Part shown: one piece after another, positions 14,701 to 25,714 of the stretch
Numbering within the stretch: the stretch's first letter is position 1
How the letters are laid out: each line of letters begins with the position of its first letter
Assembly: GCA_945643635.1 (NCBI GenBank)
Contig: CALZFC010000016.1
Location: 3,488,501-3,552,500, forward strand
DNA: 64,000 nucleotides
Origin: Allodiplogaster sudhausi
Taxonomy: Eukaryota; Nematoda; Chromadorea; Rhabditida; Diplogasteridae
Reading direction: 5' to 3'
Notes under the pieces: model-generated
Told to the model about the DNA's origin: nothing
The model's database searches: none
What the model saw: only the letters and a program-made list of their open reading frames with translations
Program-made: the position numbers and the translations under genes

Positions 14701-17700
14701 CCGACCCTGGTTCGGAGTCGCGCGCGGTCAAACCCTTTTGCGCGCTTTTATATAAGCTAAAACTAAGCAAATTCAAAGCTAGGACATAGCGGAGACTCCA
14801 AGGGAGATAATGGGCAAAGATACTGAAACCAGGTCCCCCCATAGCTCCGCTAGTCTCTTATTATATACAAGTCGACTGTTATTTATTGACTGGTATAGCG
14901 CGGAGAGGTGCTGTGGGCGGTGGGAGTGAGATATGGGGAAGCGGTTTTTTGGGGAACATGTAAAAGTTTCCGGACTACAAGAATATGTGGGTTTCAAAAA
15001 ATTGGGGTCGGTATTGGCGCCGGCGCGGGCGTCCAAACTTTGGTCCGAGGCGACTGCGATTTGGGCTCTTTGGCGACTTTGAGGGGGAATATCTCTTTTT
15101 TGGATAAAGATATGGGGATGACAAAAATACTGGGAGATAGCCCGTCCAAAAATGAATATGATTCCTGGAGTTGAGATCGATTGGAGCTTTGGTAGATCAG
15201 TGGGAGGCCGGCGCGTTTTGACCCTGTTTTGGGGTACTTTTTTAGGCTCATTCATCTCCTTTTCTCGGAATCTACAAATTCCGCTTTTTGGTTGTCTGAC
15301 TCAGATTGTAGAGTTTTTGACGGCGCATCTTTTAATACTATTCTTATCAACTTTTGGGCACTGCGCATTGTAGATATTATCGATTGAATTTCCAAATTTT
15401 TTAGTTAGGAGCAATTTTCAAAAATTCACCTATTTAATTGTAGGGATCGTAGAGCGTTGGGACTTGCAGAATATTGAAGGGCGTGGAGTCAGCTTCAATA
15501 TGATTATACTTGCATTCCGATAGGTGATCAATAAAGTGCCCTGAGGGTGCTGTGAAGTGGAAAATTTTTGGAAGCCACTTTGAGCCGCGGTGTTTCCTCG
15601 GTGGTAAAAGCTTTTGCGACATGTTATATACCATTCCGTAGCTCTCGTGAACGTGAACAACTTTCTCATACAAAACGTTTTCATATTTTGACTTTTTTGA
15701 TCTACTTTTGTGGTCAGAAGGTTCAGGCCACTATTTCGGCCTTAGCTATCACTGACACTTTTTGGCGCATATTTTTTTTATTGTAGAGCCAAAAATTAGC
15801 TATCGAATGGTGTGTCAATCGTGGAAATCGATTAAGGCATATTCGAGAAAAAAATTATTTTGTGGCTTTTTGGTACATTTTCAGGGCACAGATATATTAC
15901 CGACCCAGGTTCGAACCCGCGCGCGTGCAAACTCTTTTGCGCGTTTTAATATGACTTCTCATTAAATAAAAAGTATGTTAGAATGGATAGAAGACTCCAA
16001 GCTTTCTTATAGGCTGAATTTAAAAGCCCCAGATCGTCCCGTAATCACCGCTAGAGCAGACTTTTGTCCTTTCAGAGCCAACTAACAACCCTCAGACCCC
16101 AACTAACAACCCTCAGACCCCAACTAACAACCCTTAGAGCGAAATAACAACAACCCGAACTAACCCCCAGGCCAAAGGCCCGTAGCGTGACAAAGTCACG
16201 CTAGTCTCTTATTATATACAAGTCGATTGTTATTTATAGGCCGGTATAGCGCGGAGAGGTGCTGTGGGCGGTGGGAGTGAGATATGGGGAAGCGGTTTTT
16301 TGGGGAACATGTAAAAGTTTCCGGACTACAAGAATATGTGGGTTTCAAAAAATTGGGTTCGATATTGGCGCCGGCGCGGGCGCCCAAACTTTGGTCCGAG
16401 GAGACTTCGATTTGGGCGATTTGGCGACTTTGAGGTGGTATATCTTTTTTTCGGGTAGAGATATGAGGATGAAAAAAATACTGGAAGATAGCCCGTCCAA
16501 AAATGAATATGATTCCTGGAGTTGAGATCGATTGGAGCTTTTGTAGATCGGTACGAGCCCGGCGCGTTTTGACTCCTTTTTGGGGTACTTTTTTAGGCTC
16601 ATTCATCTCCTTTTCTCGGAATCTACAAATTCCGCTTTTTGGTTGTCTGACTCAGATTGTAGAGTTTTTGACGGCGCATCTTTTAATACTATTCTTATCG
16701 ACTTTTGGGCACTGCGCATTGTAGATATTATCGATTGAAGTTCCAAATTTTTTTGTTAGGAGCAATTTTCAAAAATTCAGCTATTTAATTGTAGGGATCG
16801 TAGAGCGATGGGACTTTCAGTATATTGAAGCGCTTGGAGTGGGCTTCAATATGATTATACTTGCATTCCGATAGGTGATCAATAAAGTGCCCTGAGGGTG
16901 CTCTGAAGTGGAAAATTTTTGGAAGCCACTTTGAGCCGCGGTGTTTCCTCGATGGTGAAAGCTTTTGCGACATGTTATATACCATTCCGTAGCTCTCGTG
17001 AACGTGAACAACTTTCTCATACAAAATGTTTTCATATTTTGACTTTTTTGATCTACTTTCGGGGTCAGAAGGTTCAGGCCACTATTTCGGCCTTAGCTAT
17101 CACTGACACTTTTTGGCGCATATTTTTTTTTTGTAGAGCCTAAAATTATCTATCGAATGGTGTGTCAATCTTCGAAATCGGTTCAGGCATATTCGAGAAA
17201 AAAATTATTTTGTGGCTTTTTGGTACATTTTCAGGGCACCCACCTTATTCTACCGACCTAGGTTCGAACCCGCGCGCGTGCAAACTCTTTTGCGCGTTTT
17301 AATATGACTTCTCATTAAATAAAAAGTATGTTAGAATGGATAAAAGACTCCAAGCTTTCTAATGCGATGAATTTATATGTACAGTTCGTCCCGTAATCAC
17401 CGCTAGAGCAGACTTTTCCCCCTTTAGAGCCAACAAACAACCCTCAGACCCCAACTAACAACCCTCAGACCCCAACTAACAACCCTTAGAGCGAAATAAC
17501 AACAACCCGAACTAACCCCCAGGCCAAAGGCCCGTAGCGTGACAAAGTCACGCTAGTTATAATAAAATTAATTTTGAAATTCAGAATATGTCACGCTTAA
17601 ACACCAGAGTTTGGTACCGTGGTTTTGCAATTGGTGAAGACAAGATATAGTTGTCTTGATTCTGTTGAGTTTAGAGACCGCAGATGATTTTCCCAAACCG

Positions 17701-20700
17701 CTTGAAAATGTAAATGAGGACTGTTTTTGGGGAGTTTAGGTGATCAGAAAACGATTTCTAAAATCAGAATCTCACGAAAGTTTTAAATTATCTTACAAAA
17801 ACCCCTTTAAAAAATGCGAATTCCTGGGGAAGATGGGCCTCCTACAGTAAGCCCGTCCACGTATCTCAATGTGCCAAACGGAGTTCGGCTGGTCAGATGC
17901 TCGAACAAGACGATAGTAGTTGTGCTCGATAAATTTAATTCCTATTAATTTTCCATTCTTTTGCTTTTTTAAATCTAATTTTATATCCGGCTAATCTCCA
18001 TGATCATTCTTCTAAGCGCTTTCACACCCTCAAATCGCCTCTGTAGAAGTGGTTAATCATTTCGACTAAAAAATAGCCACATAATCAACAACAATTCACT
18101 GTCGCCTCGCAGAATCTCGGTCATAGTCTACATAGGTATACTGGCGGATGTCTTCTATCATAAAATGATGTTTAAAAATCCCGAGGACATCTCGGATACA
18201 TATTAAATCATTATAAGTGGGAGAAACCATGAAGTGATAATTTTGTTCGAGGGAAATTTTTCGTGTTTGCTCGCAATATACGAACAAAAAAATCAATGTA
18301 CTGAATCCAGATCGGCTTTAAGTATAATCTCTCTGCAAGATGCGATCAGGGAATACCGATAAACGAAATAGAATGAAAAAATGAGCTTGCACCTGTTTCA
18401 GCTAGAAACTATCTATCAATGATATCTCCTTATCGCCTCGCAGAAATTCGACAAGAAACCGCCTAGCTGTCACACAACATGCCATCTAATATTAAATTAA
18501 AATAAGAATCCCCGAGCTTGCGGATGATCCAAATTATAGTTGAAAAACTGAAAAAGCCAAGCTCACGGAAAAAAGCTTCTAATGAGGTTTTTTCAGCGTA
18601 GTGCCCGTGTATGCAAGGCAGAATAGCGCCCAACACTTTGAAAAACCTTCCTTTAAAATATTGACAAAAAGATTCTTGACAATTTTACCGACAAACTGCA
18701 AAAAAAAAGAATAAAAAGTTATAGAACAAGCTCTCTTCAAAAATTTGAATTTATCAGTCCGAACGTGACAAATTCCGCTAATTCCGTTACGGTAGGTTGA
18801 CCCAGTTTTGTGTTATGTCATTCTTTCACTCTACGGTCTCTAGTTGAGTTTGATATTTCTCGATCCTGCTGCGGTCATATATAGTTCAAGAAGGGACAAT
18901 TATTAATGAAATTTGAAAATTGACAGAAACAAATTTATTAATTTAATAAAAAGAAGGTTAAAGGGATCTGCAATTTAAATTAGAGAGAAAAATGAATTGA
19001 AACAAAGAAGAAAGAGAGAGAAAACATTCTTACTGTATAATTACATGTTGCTCATTTTACTGGCGCGTTTTGCAAGGATAAATAAATTAATGATTGCTTT
19101 CCACTCATTTTACAAAGTTATATAAAGTAATGATTGATTTCCAGACTATGCGCAGCGATGGCTTCGTTCTTCTTCCTCATGATGTTGTTCATGTTCGGTG
19201 TCCAGAGCTCCCGTGATCCCCGATCGATGATTCAGAACGGATTTTGGTAAGATTTTATGTTTGTAATCTCACGTTATACATTTGTTTAATTACATAATAA
19301 TAAAAAATTAAAAAAGAATTTTCCCTCCAGGTTCTTCAAATACCTCCTCGTCGCTGGATTGGCAGTCGGCTTTTTCTACATACGAAGCGAGCACTTGGCT
19401 GATCGTGAGTAAAAAAAATTTTTTGAGGAATGTTCTGCACTCATTTTGTTGAAAATGAAGACGGAATAAGCTAAAAAATAAAATTAAGAAATCGTTAGAA
19501 CGCTTTATTTGTACGAAAAAAAATGTGACCGGAAAAATGGACTAAAGGAACCTTTTGTTTCTTTTTTTAACATTAAATAATGCTTTAAAAAAGTATATAT
19601 ACATTTTAGTAATAGCAATAATAATAGTAAATACACTTCCTTGCAGCCCTGATGTGGATCGGGATGCTCGGTGGCTTCCTGTTCATTCTCATCCAGCTCA
19701 TCCTCATCATTGACTTTGCGCACTCTCTCGCAGAGAGCTGGATTGACAAGTCAGGAGAGAGAGATTCCACTGCGGAAAATTCCATTACGGATAACTGCGT
19801 TGATTTTTCTGCCAAAGACATGTTTCCCAGATTCATTCACTAGAAAACGCTTAGCTTCTATTATTGCGAGAGTTTAAAAAAAAAGTGCTAACCAAGAAAT
19901 AGAGAGAGAAGCATGTTATCTCAATTTAGAGAGTATATGCAGCAATATTTACATTGATTGAGAATAGATTTTTTGCGAATGATCACGGGATTTAACAGTC
20001 TTTTTTTAAGCAGCGCAAAACTCTACCGAATTCTTTTTTTTTCTCTGACAAATGCCACATTAAATCACAGATTCTGTCAGGCAAAAAAGGCGCGAATTCA
20101 AGTACAAAGTTTTGGCTCGGTTAAGATACGAAGAGGAAGAGAGTCGCGCATGCTACGCTGGCCTGCTCTTCTTCACATTTGGCACGTACGCACTCTGCCT
20201 GGCCGCTGTCGTCCTTATGTTCGTCTTCTACACTACCGTAAGGATCTTTCATTTTTATGACTATCAGTATATTATTATGAGCGGTATTAAGTGAAAAATA
20301 AATAGACATGAAACACAAACATCGGTTAAATATTTAGTTATTCTTTCGATTTCTTCAGGGAGCCACTTGCGCCTTGCCAAAGTTCGTCATCTCGTTCAAT
20401 TTGATTCTCTGCATTGGAATTACGGTCCTCTCCATCCTGCCGAGAGTTGGTTTTTTTTCTTTATTAATTAATTATAGATAAATTATTTTGTAGGAAAATT
20501 TAAAAAAGATTCAAAGGATATTATTAACAAAGGATAAATATTATAAGGATAAAAAATAAATAATGAATGTGGCCTTTAAAGGTGCAAGAGAATCTGCCAA
20601 AGTCGGGCCTCCTCCAAGCTTCCTTCATCTCGCTCTACGTCATCTATCTCACATGGGCTGCACTCATGAATAATCCGGGTTGGTTATTGCATTTTTGGGA

Positions 20701-20878
20701 GGGGGATAAAATGGATAATATTTGTAATAAAGATCATTTTGAAATTGGAAGTGAAAATAATAATTTTATAATTGTCAGATAAGGAGTGCAATCCATCGAT
20801 GATCGACCTCTTCAAGAATACGACCAAGCCAGGCGAGAAGGAAGAAGTGCGCATTTGAGGCCGTTTCTTTCTCTTGCA

Positions 20879-20909
<31 letters not shown>

Positions 20910-20945
20910 CTCTCTATCTCTCTCTCTCTCTTCTCTCTCTCTTTA

Positions 20946-21006
<61 letters not shown>

Positions 21007-21021
21007 TTCTCTCTCTTTATC

Positions 21022-21052
<31 letters not shown>

Positions 21053-21177
21053 TCCTCTTTCTCTCTCTCTCACTCACTCTTTCTCTCTCTCTCCTTCTAT
21101 CCGTCTCTTTCTTTGCTTGTTTCACTTTGTTTCTTTCTATCTCGATTTCTCGCTCTCTTTTTTCGTCTTTCTTTTTC

Positions 21178-21228
<51 letters not shown>

Positions 21229-22904
21229 CCCTCCCTCCCTCCCTCCCATTGCAGGCCTACGGCACCCCTCTGCCCCTGCAGTCGATCATCTCTCTCGTTC
21301 TCTGGTTCCTGTGCCTGATGTATGCCTCGATGCGCACTTCCTCCAACCTGGACAAGCTCACTCCGGGCGGCGCTCCCTCAGGCGGTGCGAGTGAGGAAAT
21401 GAGACTCGGTCTGTCCGTGTTGTGGCTTGTTTGGCTTCTTTGTTCATGTCCTTTTAAATGTTATTGAAGACGTAACATTTAGAATTTCTCTTAAAAATTT
21501 ACAACATTTACAACATAGATATATGTATAATAATTATTATTATTATCGTTAGTACTATTTCGATCAAGGTATCATCAACTTTGATTAAGACAAAAGTAGT
21601 TACAGGTTAAATTTAATATTATTATTTTTAGCCCACGAATTCTATTTTCATTGCCATTTGTGATGCATGAGGAATTGATCTGCGAAGCATACTTTTTAGG
21701 GCTTTTAGACAAATATTTTGCATTTACTTAGAAAAACACTTAATGTCATTAATTTAAAATAGGAATCTTATTAGGAAAAGAAACGCGCTTAATCGCACTG
21801 CGTCTGTGTTTGGCTTTGTTGGTATTTGCATGGAGCGCTATCAGTAGCACCAAACAGACGAAAGGTGGATGTTGTTTGTTACACGTGGCAGTTTTATTCG
21901 TATATATGTTTAGTACTGTAGCGTTGTTGGAAATGGAATTACGGTAGAGTAGTTGTAGGCCAGGTTATCTGCTGCACTCTTCTTGAAGCTAGATCTCCAT
22001 TTCAGCTTTGGGATTTAAGTGTTTTGTGTCTTGGTCCACATATTGCATGCAGTAGCTTTTATCTTCCTAAGCGGGAAGTATTTTAGTGTGCCTGCAACTT
22101 TTAGTGTGCCTAGAACAGAGCTGATTCTGAAAAGTACCATTTTCCGTTCCGCGCTCAGACGATTCCGAATCGGGCGGCGGCCACGGCGATTCCGACCGCC
22201 GCGGTGCATGGGACAACGAGAGTGACGGAGTCGCGTACTCGTACTCATTCTTCCACTTTATCTTCGCCCTCGCATCCCTCTACGTCATGATGACTCTGAC
22301 TTGCTGGTACAAGTAAGTATTTTATTTTATTTGTATATTTTTATCTTGTAAAAAGTTACTTGTTGTTTGTATTTATTTAAATAAAATTATTTCATTCTGA
22401 TTCCGTTAATTACTTAAATGGAATTGTAATTGATTGACAATATTTTTGTATTAAAAAATTCTCAAAAGACAACGGCGGTTTTGACATGGATCACTTGGTA
22501 TTTTGATGGTGGAGGGGGTTGTTAGATTGATCCTGGCAAGGTCTCACCATCAGCTTTTTCTGAAAAATGAAATTAAATATACATATATAAATCTACATTT
22601 TATGTCATCGTAGAGAACTTCTTTGACTGTTTTAAAGTAGTATTATTAATAGATTGCTTTGTTCTATAAATTGAACGTAAATAACTTTAGATTGATTAAT
22701 TATTTTTTATTATATAAATTAAGTCTAAATAATGTAAAATTAATAAATGCATAATTATTTTCCAGACCCGACAACGATCTCTCGCACCTGAACAGCAACA
22801 TGGCTTCTGTCTGGGTGAAGATTCTCTCATCGTGGCTCTGCGTTGCGATCTACGCATGGACCCTCGTGGCACCCACCCTCTTCCCGGATAGGACCTTCAA
22901 CTAG
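5765..22904 (+). CDS. SERINC: Serine incorporator (SERINC/TMS1 family) multipass membrane protein
   Basis: Fourteen exons: 5765-5803, 6342-6427, 6618-6696, 6852-6931, 19145-19246, 19331-19404, 19647-19749, 20081-20237, 20359-20445, 20582-20678, 20779-20846, 21255-21390, 22159-22312, 22766-22904. They total 1401 nt (466 residues) with every junction in phase. Diagnostic stretches are the Cys-rich N-terminal block ([19 protein letters not shown]), [77 protein letters not shown] and the C-terminal [22 protein letters not shown]. Family members have about ten membrane spans and are implicated in serine-lipid metabolism and lipid scrambling. The end of exon 3 (donor GTCGGT) and the exon 7/8 junction (donor GTCAGG) are the least certain. 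Intron 4 is 12.2 kb and contains a gene and transposons; intron 11 is largely a (CT)n array. AATAAA at 23581 is a likely poly(A) signal. Confidence 0.95.
7189..7610 (-). CDS. Small secreted Tyr/Gly-rich peptide precursor, nested in SERINC intron 4
   Basis: Two exons on the minus strand (7500-7610 and 7189-7284, phase 0 junction) encode 68 residues. Residues 1-22 form a textbook signal peptide ([20 protein letters not shown], then DA). The mature chain starts with four tyrosines and reads [15 protein letters not shown], followed by a Gly/Pro/Asn-rich tail with [12 protein letters not shown] at the end. The W-G-K-R site is a dibasic cleavage and amidation signal, so a Trp-amide peptide of 11 residues is predicted. 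Aromatic Gly/Tyr peptides of this kind occur among nematode neuropeptide-like or antimicrobial peptides; a structural (cuticle or silk-like) role is possible. Family not recognised. A minus-strand AATAAA lies at 6977-6982, about 210 nt after the stop. Donor GTACAC, acceptor TTTCCAG. Confidence 0.72.
7690..8234. other. Upstream flank of the nested peptide gene
   Basis: Intronic DNA of SERINC with no coding signal. The promoter of the antisense peptide gene should lie here. It ends at the A that precedes the first Helitron. Confidence 0.35.
9521..9586 (+). other. Helitron 3' terminal hairpin cluster (unit A)
   Basis: Just before the terminal CTAG lie three hairpins in a row: a nested palindrome (tggcc..ggggc-gata-gcccc..ggcca), GGGCC-AAA-GGCCC, and GCGTGAC-AAA-GTCACGC. 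Unit C has the same three. Units B, D, F and G keep the last two and replace the first with short CAACCCTCAGACCC-type repeats. Confidence 0.65.
10808..10880 (+). repeat. Short tandem repeats in the Helitron B-type tail
   Basis: Units of the type ccaactaacaaccctcagac repeated about three times, shortly before the terminal hairpins of unit B. The same block recurs in units D (about 13525-13590), F (16076-16145) and G (17430-17496). Confidence 0.6.
17672..18842. mobile_element. hAT-type DNA transposon, non-autonomous, copy 1
   Basis: The element starts TAGAGACCGCAG and ends CTACGGTCTCTA (terminal inverted repeats with one mismatch). It is flanked by perfect 8-bp target duplications GTTGAGTT at 17664-17671 and 18843-18850. 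An 8-bp duplication and ends of the form YAGNG are typical of hAT. At 1171 bp it is too short for a transposase. A minus-strand frame at 18096-18296 is shared with copy 2, but its substitutions do not look constrained. It lies in SERINC intron 4. Confidence 0.85.
20870..21250. repeat. (CT)n-rich array in SERINC intron 11
   Basis: Nearly 380 bp of CT and CTTT repeats filling the intron up to the acceptor before 21255. The array is open in several frames only because it lacks stop codons. Confidence 0.95.
21391..22158. other. SERINC intron 12
   Basis: 768 bp of intronic DNA. I see no gene or mobile element in it. Confidence 0.6.
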
Positions 22905-23761
22905 AGGGACCCCCGCAGGGTCATTGAGACCACTTCCCCCTACCCCACGCGGTCCTTTAACCACCCCCTGTTTACGACGCACTCCCCTCTGAATAGCCAC
23001 CATTCAGAGTTTTTTTTCCATTTCATAGATCCAACGTAATCTGACCAAATTTTCAGCAGATTAAATTTTAAATTTAGGACTTTTTTCTCCTCTCTCTCTC
23101 TCTCTCTGTCGTTCCTTTCTTCCCGCTCTCTCTTTCCAGTCTTGCCCCCAAGTCGACCTAAAGAGACTGCTGCTTACAGAAGTGTACATTGACCATGGCC
23201 ATATCTATCGTGTATTAAATAGTGTACAGTCTGTCTCCTTTTTTTCTTTTCTTTTTTAAGTAGAACCCGAACATAACCAATGACTTGCGCATCTAGAAAT
23301 CGTCTACAAATCGGTAAGCCTCGCCACCTAATTTCGAAACGTTCCCTACGAAATGAATACGTCGTGCTGTGTATAGATCTGCTGCACTATTACATAGACC
23401 TCTCGTCATATTAGAACGCTTCGCAAATTACTCTTCCTTCCTGTGCTGGTTGCTGCTTCTATCTCTTCCTTTAAAGTCCAATTTCTTTTTTATTTCATGC
23501 ACATTCATTTATTTTTATTTGTCGCAACTTATTTCTTCTGATTTCCGCGATACTGATTTTCTACTATAACGACCGATGTGAATAAAGAAAAGTGTTGATT
23601 CAATTTTATTTTTATTTGTTGTGTATAATTGTGGTCAGTGGCCATTGTTTAATACCGTGGTTTTGTTGATATCAGATCTGATTAGAAGAACTATTTTCTC
23701 GATTTAAGTGATCTTTGGGCCTTTTCAGCACGATTCACTGATTCTACAAGTTCTGAAAGCC
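22905..23761 (+). other. SERINC 3' UTR and TMEM258 upstream region
   Basis: Contains AATAAA at 23581-23586, with T-rich DNA after it. An acceptor (ttttcag) at 23728 just before the TMEM258 ATG suggests a 5' UTR intron of TMEM258 starting close to the SERINC end. Confidence 0.5.
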
Positions 23762-24502
23762 ATGGATGTCACCAAGATGCCCCGTTACGTCGGACCGGTT
23801 GGTAGAACGAATTTATTCTGATAATTTATGATACAACATGGCGGTGGTTGAAAAGCTTTTCTTCCTTCTTTCACTTTTATTTTCATCCGGTTAGGAATAA
23901 TTGCGAAAAAAAAATTTATTAACAATTTTTTCCCAAATTTGTTTCTTCAAAAGCTCTATTTAAAAATAAAAATAAAATTCATATAAAAAAGCTTTATAAA
24001 AGTACTCTCGCTGTTCTCTCCTTGAAGGTGAACCCGGCGCTGTTCCCTCAGCTGACGGTTGTCCTCTGCGGCATCGGTGCGCTCTTCATGGCATGGTTCT
24101 TCGTCTACGAGGTGCTTCTCTCTTTCCTATTACTCCCATTCCTCTCTATCTCATTCGTGCTCATCATCTTTGTCCCTTGTCTCTGCTTCCATTTCTTTTC
24201 TCTCGATCTTACTCTCTCTCTTTAACTTCTCTCTCTCTCACTTTCGCTCTCCTTCTTTCTTTCTCCTTATCTTTCTCCTCTCTCTCGATCAATCTCTTTT
24301 ACTGTCTCTCTCTCGCTTTCCTTTTTCTCCCTCTATCTCTCTCCCTCTCCGTGCACCCTCCTAATACTCCCCTCTCCTTCAGGTGACCGCCAACAAGTAC
24401 AGCCGCAGCCTTCTGAAGGAACTGACAGTGGCCGCGCTGGCCGCTCTCTTCCTCGGCTTTGGCAGTGTTTTCCTGCTCCTCTGGGTGGGCATCTACGTCT
24501 AA
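23762..24502 (+). CDS. TMEM258: TMEM258, oligosaccharyltransferase subunit
   Basis: Exons 23762-23797, 24028-24111 and 24383-24502 (all junctions phase 0) give 79 residues, the same length as human TMEM258. Family signatures are [33 protein letters not shown] and the C-terminal [13 protein letters not shown]. The two membrane spans cover about residues 18-38 and 53-77. The protein is a small subunit of the ER oligosaccharyltransferase complex needed for N-glycosylation. Donors are GTTGGT and GTGCTT and the exon 2 acceptor is cttgaag, unusual but enforced by the protein alignment. AATAAA at 24837-24842 is a possible poly(A) signal. Confidence 0.96.
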
Positions 24503-25470
24503 GAGAGAAAGTGCCACTGTCAGGGTCTAAAAGGGACCCCACTTGGGTATGAGACCCAATGCGTTCTAGACCCACTCCTATTGCCCTTTCTCTCTTCATA
24601 CCCACCCCTCTTCCCTGCCTGCAGCCTACCACCGCTGGAAAAAAACAAAATGGCTCTTCCCACCCAGAATATGATTTCGAGAGAGCGAAACTTTCTTCGG
24701 AATTGTTGTTGTTATTTCTCCTTTTTTATTTTTCGACGGGAGCTCAAAACTTCATTTGTGATTGTTCTCTTATTATAGCGTTCCAAGGTGGGATAATAGT
24801 ATTTACATATTTATTGTTCGTTGCTTTACTTAAGATAATAAACGTATTCAAATGGAGAATCAATCACGAGGATGGCTACCCTTAACGCGCCACACACGGT
24901 TAAAGTAGAGACAAAAAGGAACTATATAAAATAGAGAACTCTTGAAAGTTGCGAATTCACACAGCCATTAAACAGTGAGGCTACCCGTGATTACCCAAAA
25001 GCGTTAAGTGAAGAGAGGGCGTGGTCTGTGGAAAGTGGGCGTGGTCTGTATAGTGGGCGTGGCCAGGGTTAAAGGGGTTTTTGATCGCTCAGCATCGGTT
25101 TTAGACGCAAAAGTTAGCAAACCAATTACTTACTTTCAACTAGGGAGTGCTCAAAAAAGTATAAAGTGAGGCTTGCGTGAGAATCTACCCACGAAAAAGC
25201 ACACTTTGGGTTTGAGGGTTTGACGAAGCATACGCTATGGGTAGAGGAGTAACGCAGTCAATATATGACAATGAAATATGTACAGAAATGCCAAATAAGA
25301 AATGGAATGTACGATCAATACTGTAGAGAGAGAAGGCTAACAAAGAGCAAGGAAATCTTGGCTGCTGTCACGACAGAAGATACACTGCATGCCCTGCTTA
25401 CCGATGTATGAGATTAGGAATAAGCAGTGGATGGCAGCGGCTAGCTATCCTAATTAGGATAGAAGATGCT
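24503..25470. other. Convergent spacer between TMEM258 and the Kunitz gene
   Basis: Three close copies of gtgggcgtgg/agggcgtgg with short spacers lie at 25017-25065. Otherwise I see no gene. Confidence 0.5.
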
Positions 25471-25644
25471 CTACTTCTTGTCCTTTCGCTCAATCCTACA
25501 GTACGCCAAGCAGGACTCCTTGGAAGGGAAGCGATTCTCGTTGCCGCCGCAACTCTGCACGCCGAACGGGTAGCACTGCTCGGTGGCCTGAAGTGCATTA
25601 GTAGGAGAGGGAGTGAGAGAGAGAGAGAGAGAGAGTGAGAGAGG

Positions 25645-25714
<70 letters not shown>

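Larger units (their letters stand above)
8235..17556 (+). mobile_element. Tandem array of seven non-autonomous Helitron-like units
   Basis: Seven head-to-tail units of about 1.2-1.36 kb: A 8235-9586, B 9592-10941, C 10942-12298, D 12299-13650, E 13651-14853, F 14854-16204, G 16205-17556. Most begin with TC (TCTCTTATTATATAC in B, D, F and G; TCTATTATTATATA in A) and most end in CTAG, preceded by the hairpin GCGTGAC-AAA-GTCACGC. The whole array sits between host A (8234) and T (17557). TC start, CTRR end, subterminal hairpin and A/T insertion are the defining Helitron signs. No Rep/helicase reading frame is present, so the units are non-autonomous; the short conserved ORFs on both strands are by-products of unit similarity. 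Five bases (tctag, 9587-9591) lie between A and B. Confidence 0.8.

Noticed and set aside
8292..17143. Recurrent 60-158-codon frames on both strands of the Helitron units
   Set aside because: They recur only because the units are nearly identical, overlap on both strands, lack Rep/helicase motifs and are broken in the divergent unit E.
17672..18842. Transposase in the hAT elements
   Set aside because: Element length is far too small and no RNase H-like or hAT dimerisation motif is visible.
20786..21467. Long plus-strand frames of Ser-Leu repeats
   Set aside because: Produced by (CT)n, which has no stop in any frame; the real SERINC exons flank it. The same applies to Arg-Glu frames in (GA)n arrays through 25-46 kb and 55 kb.
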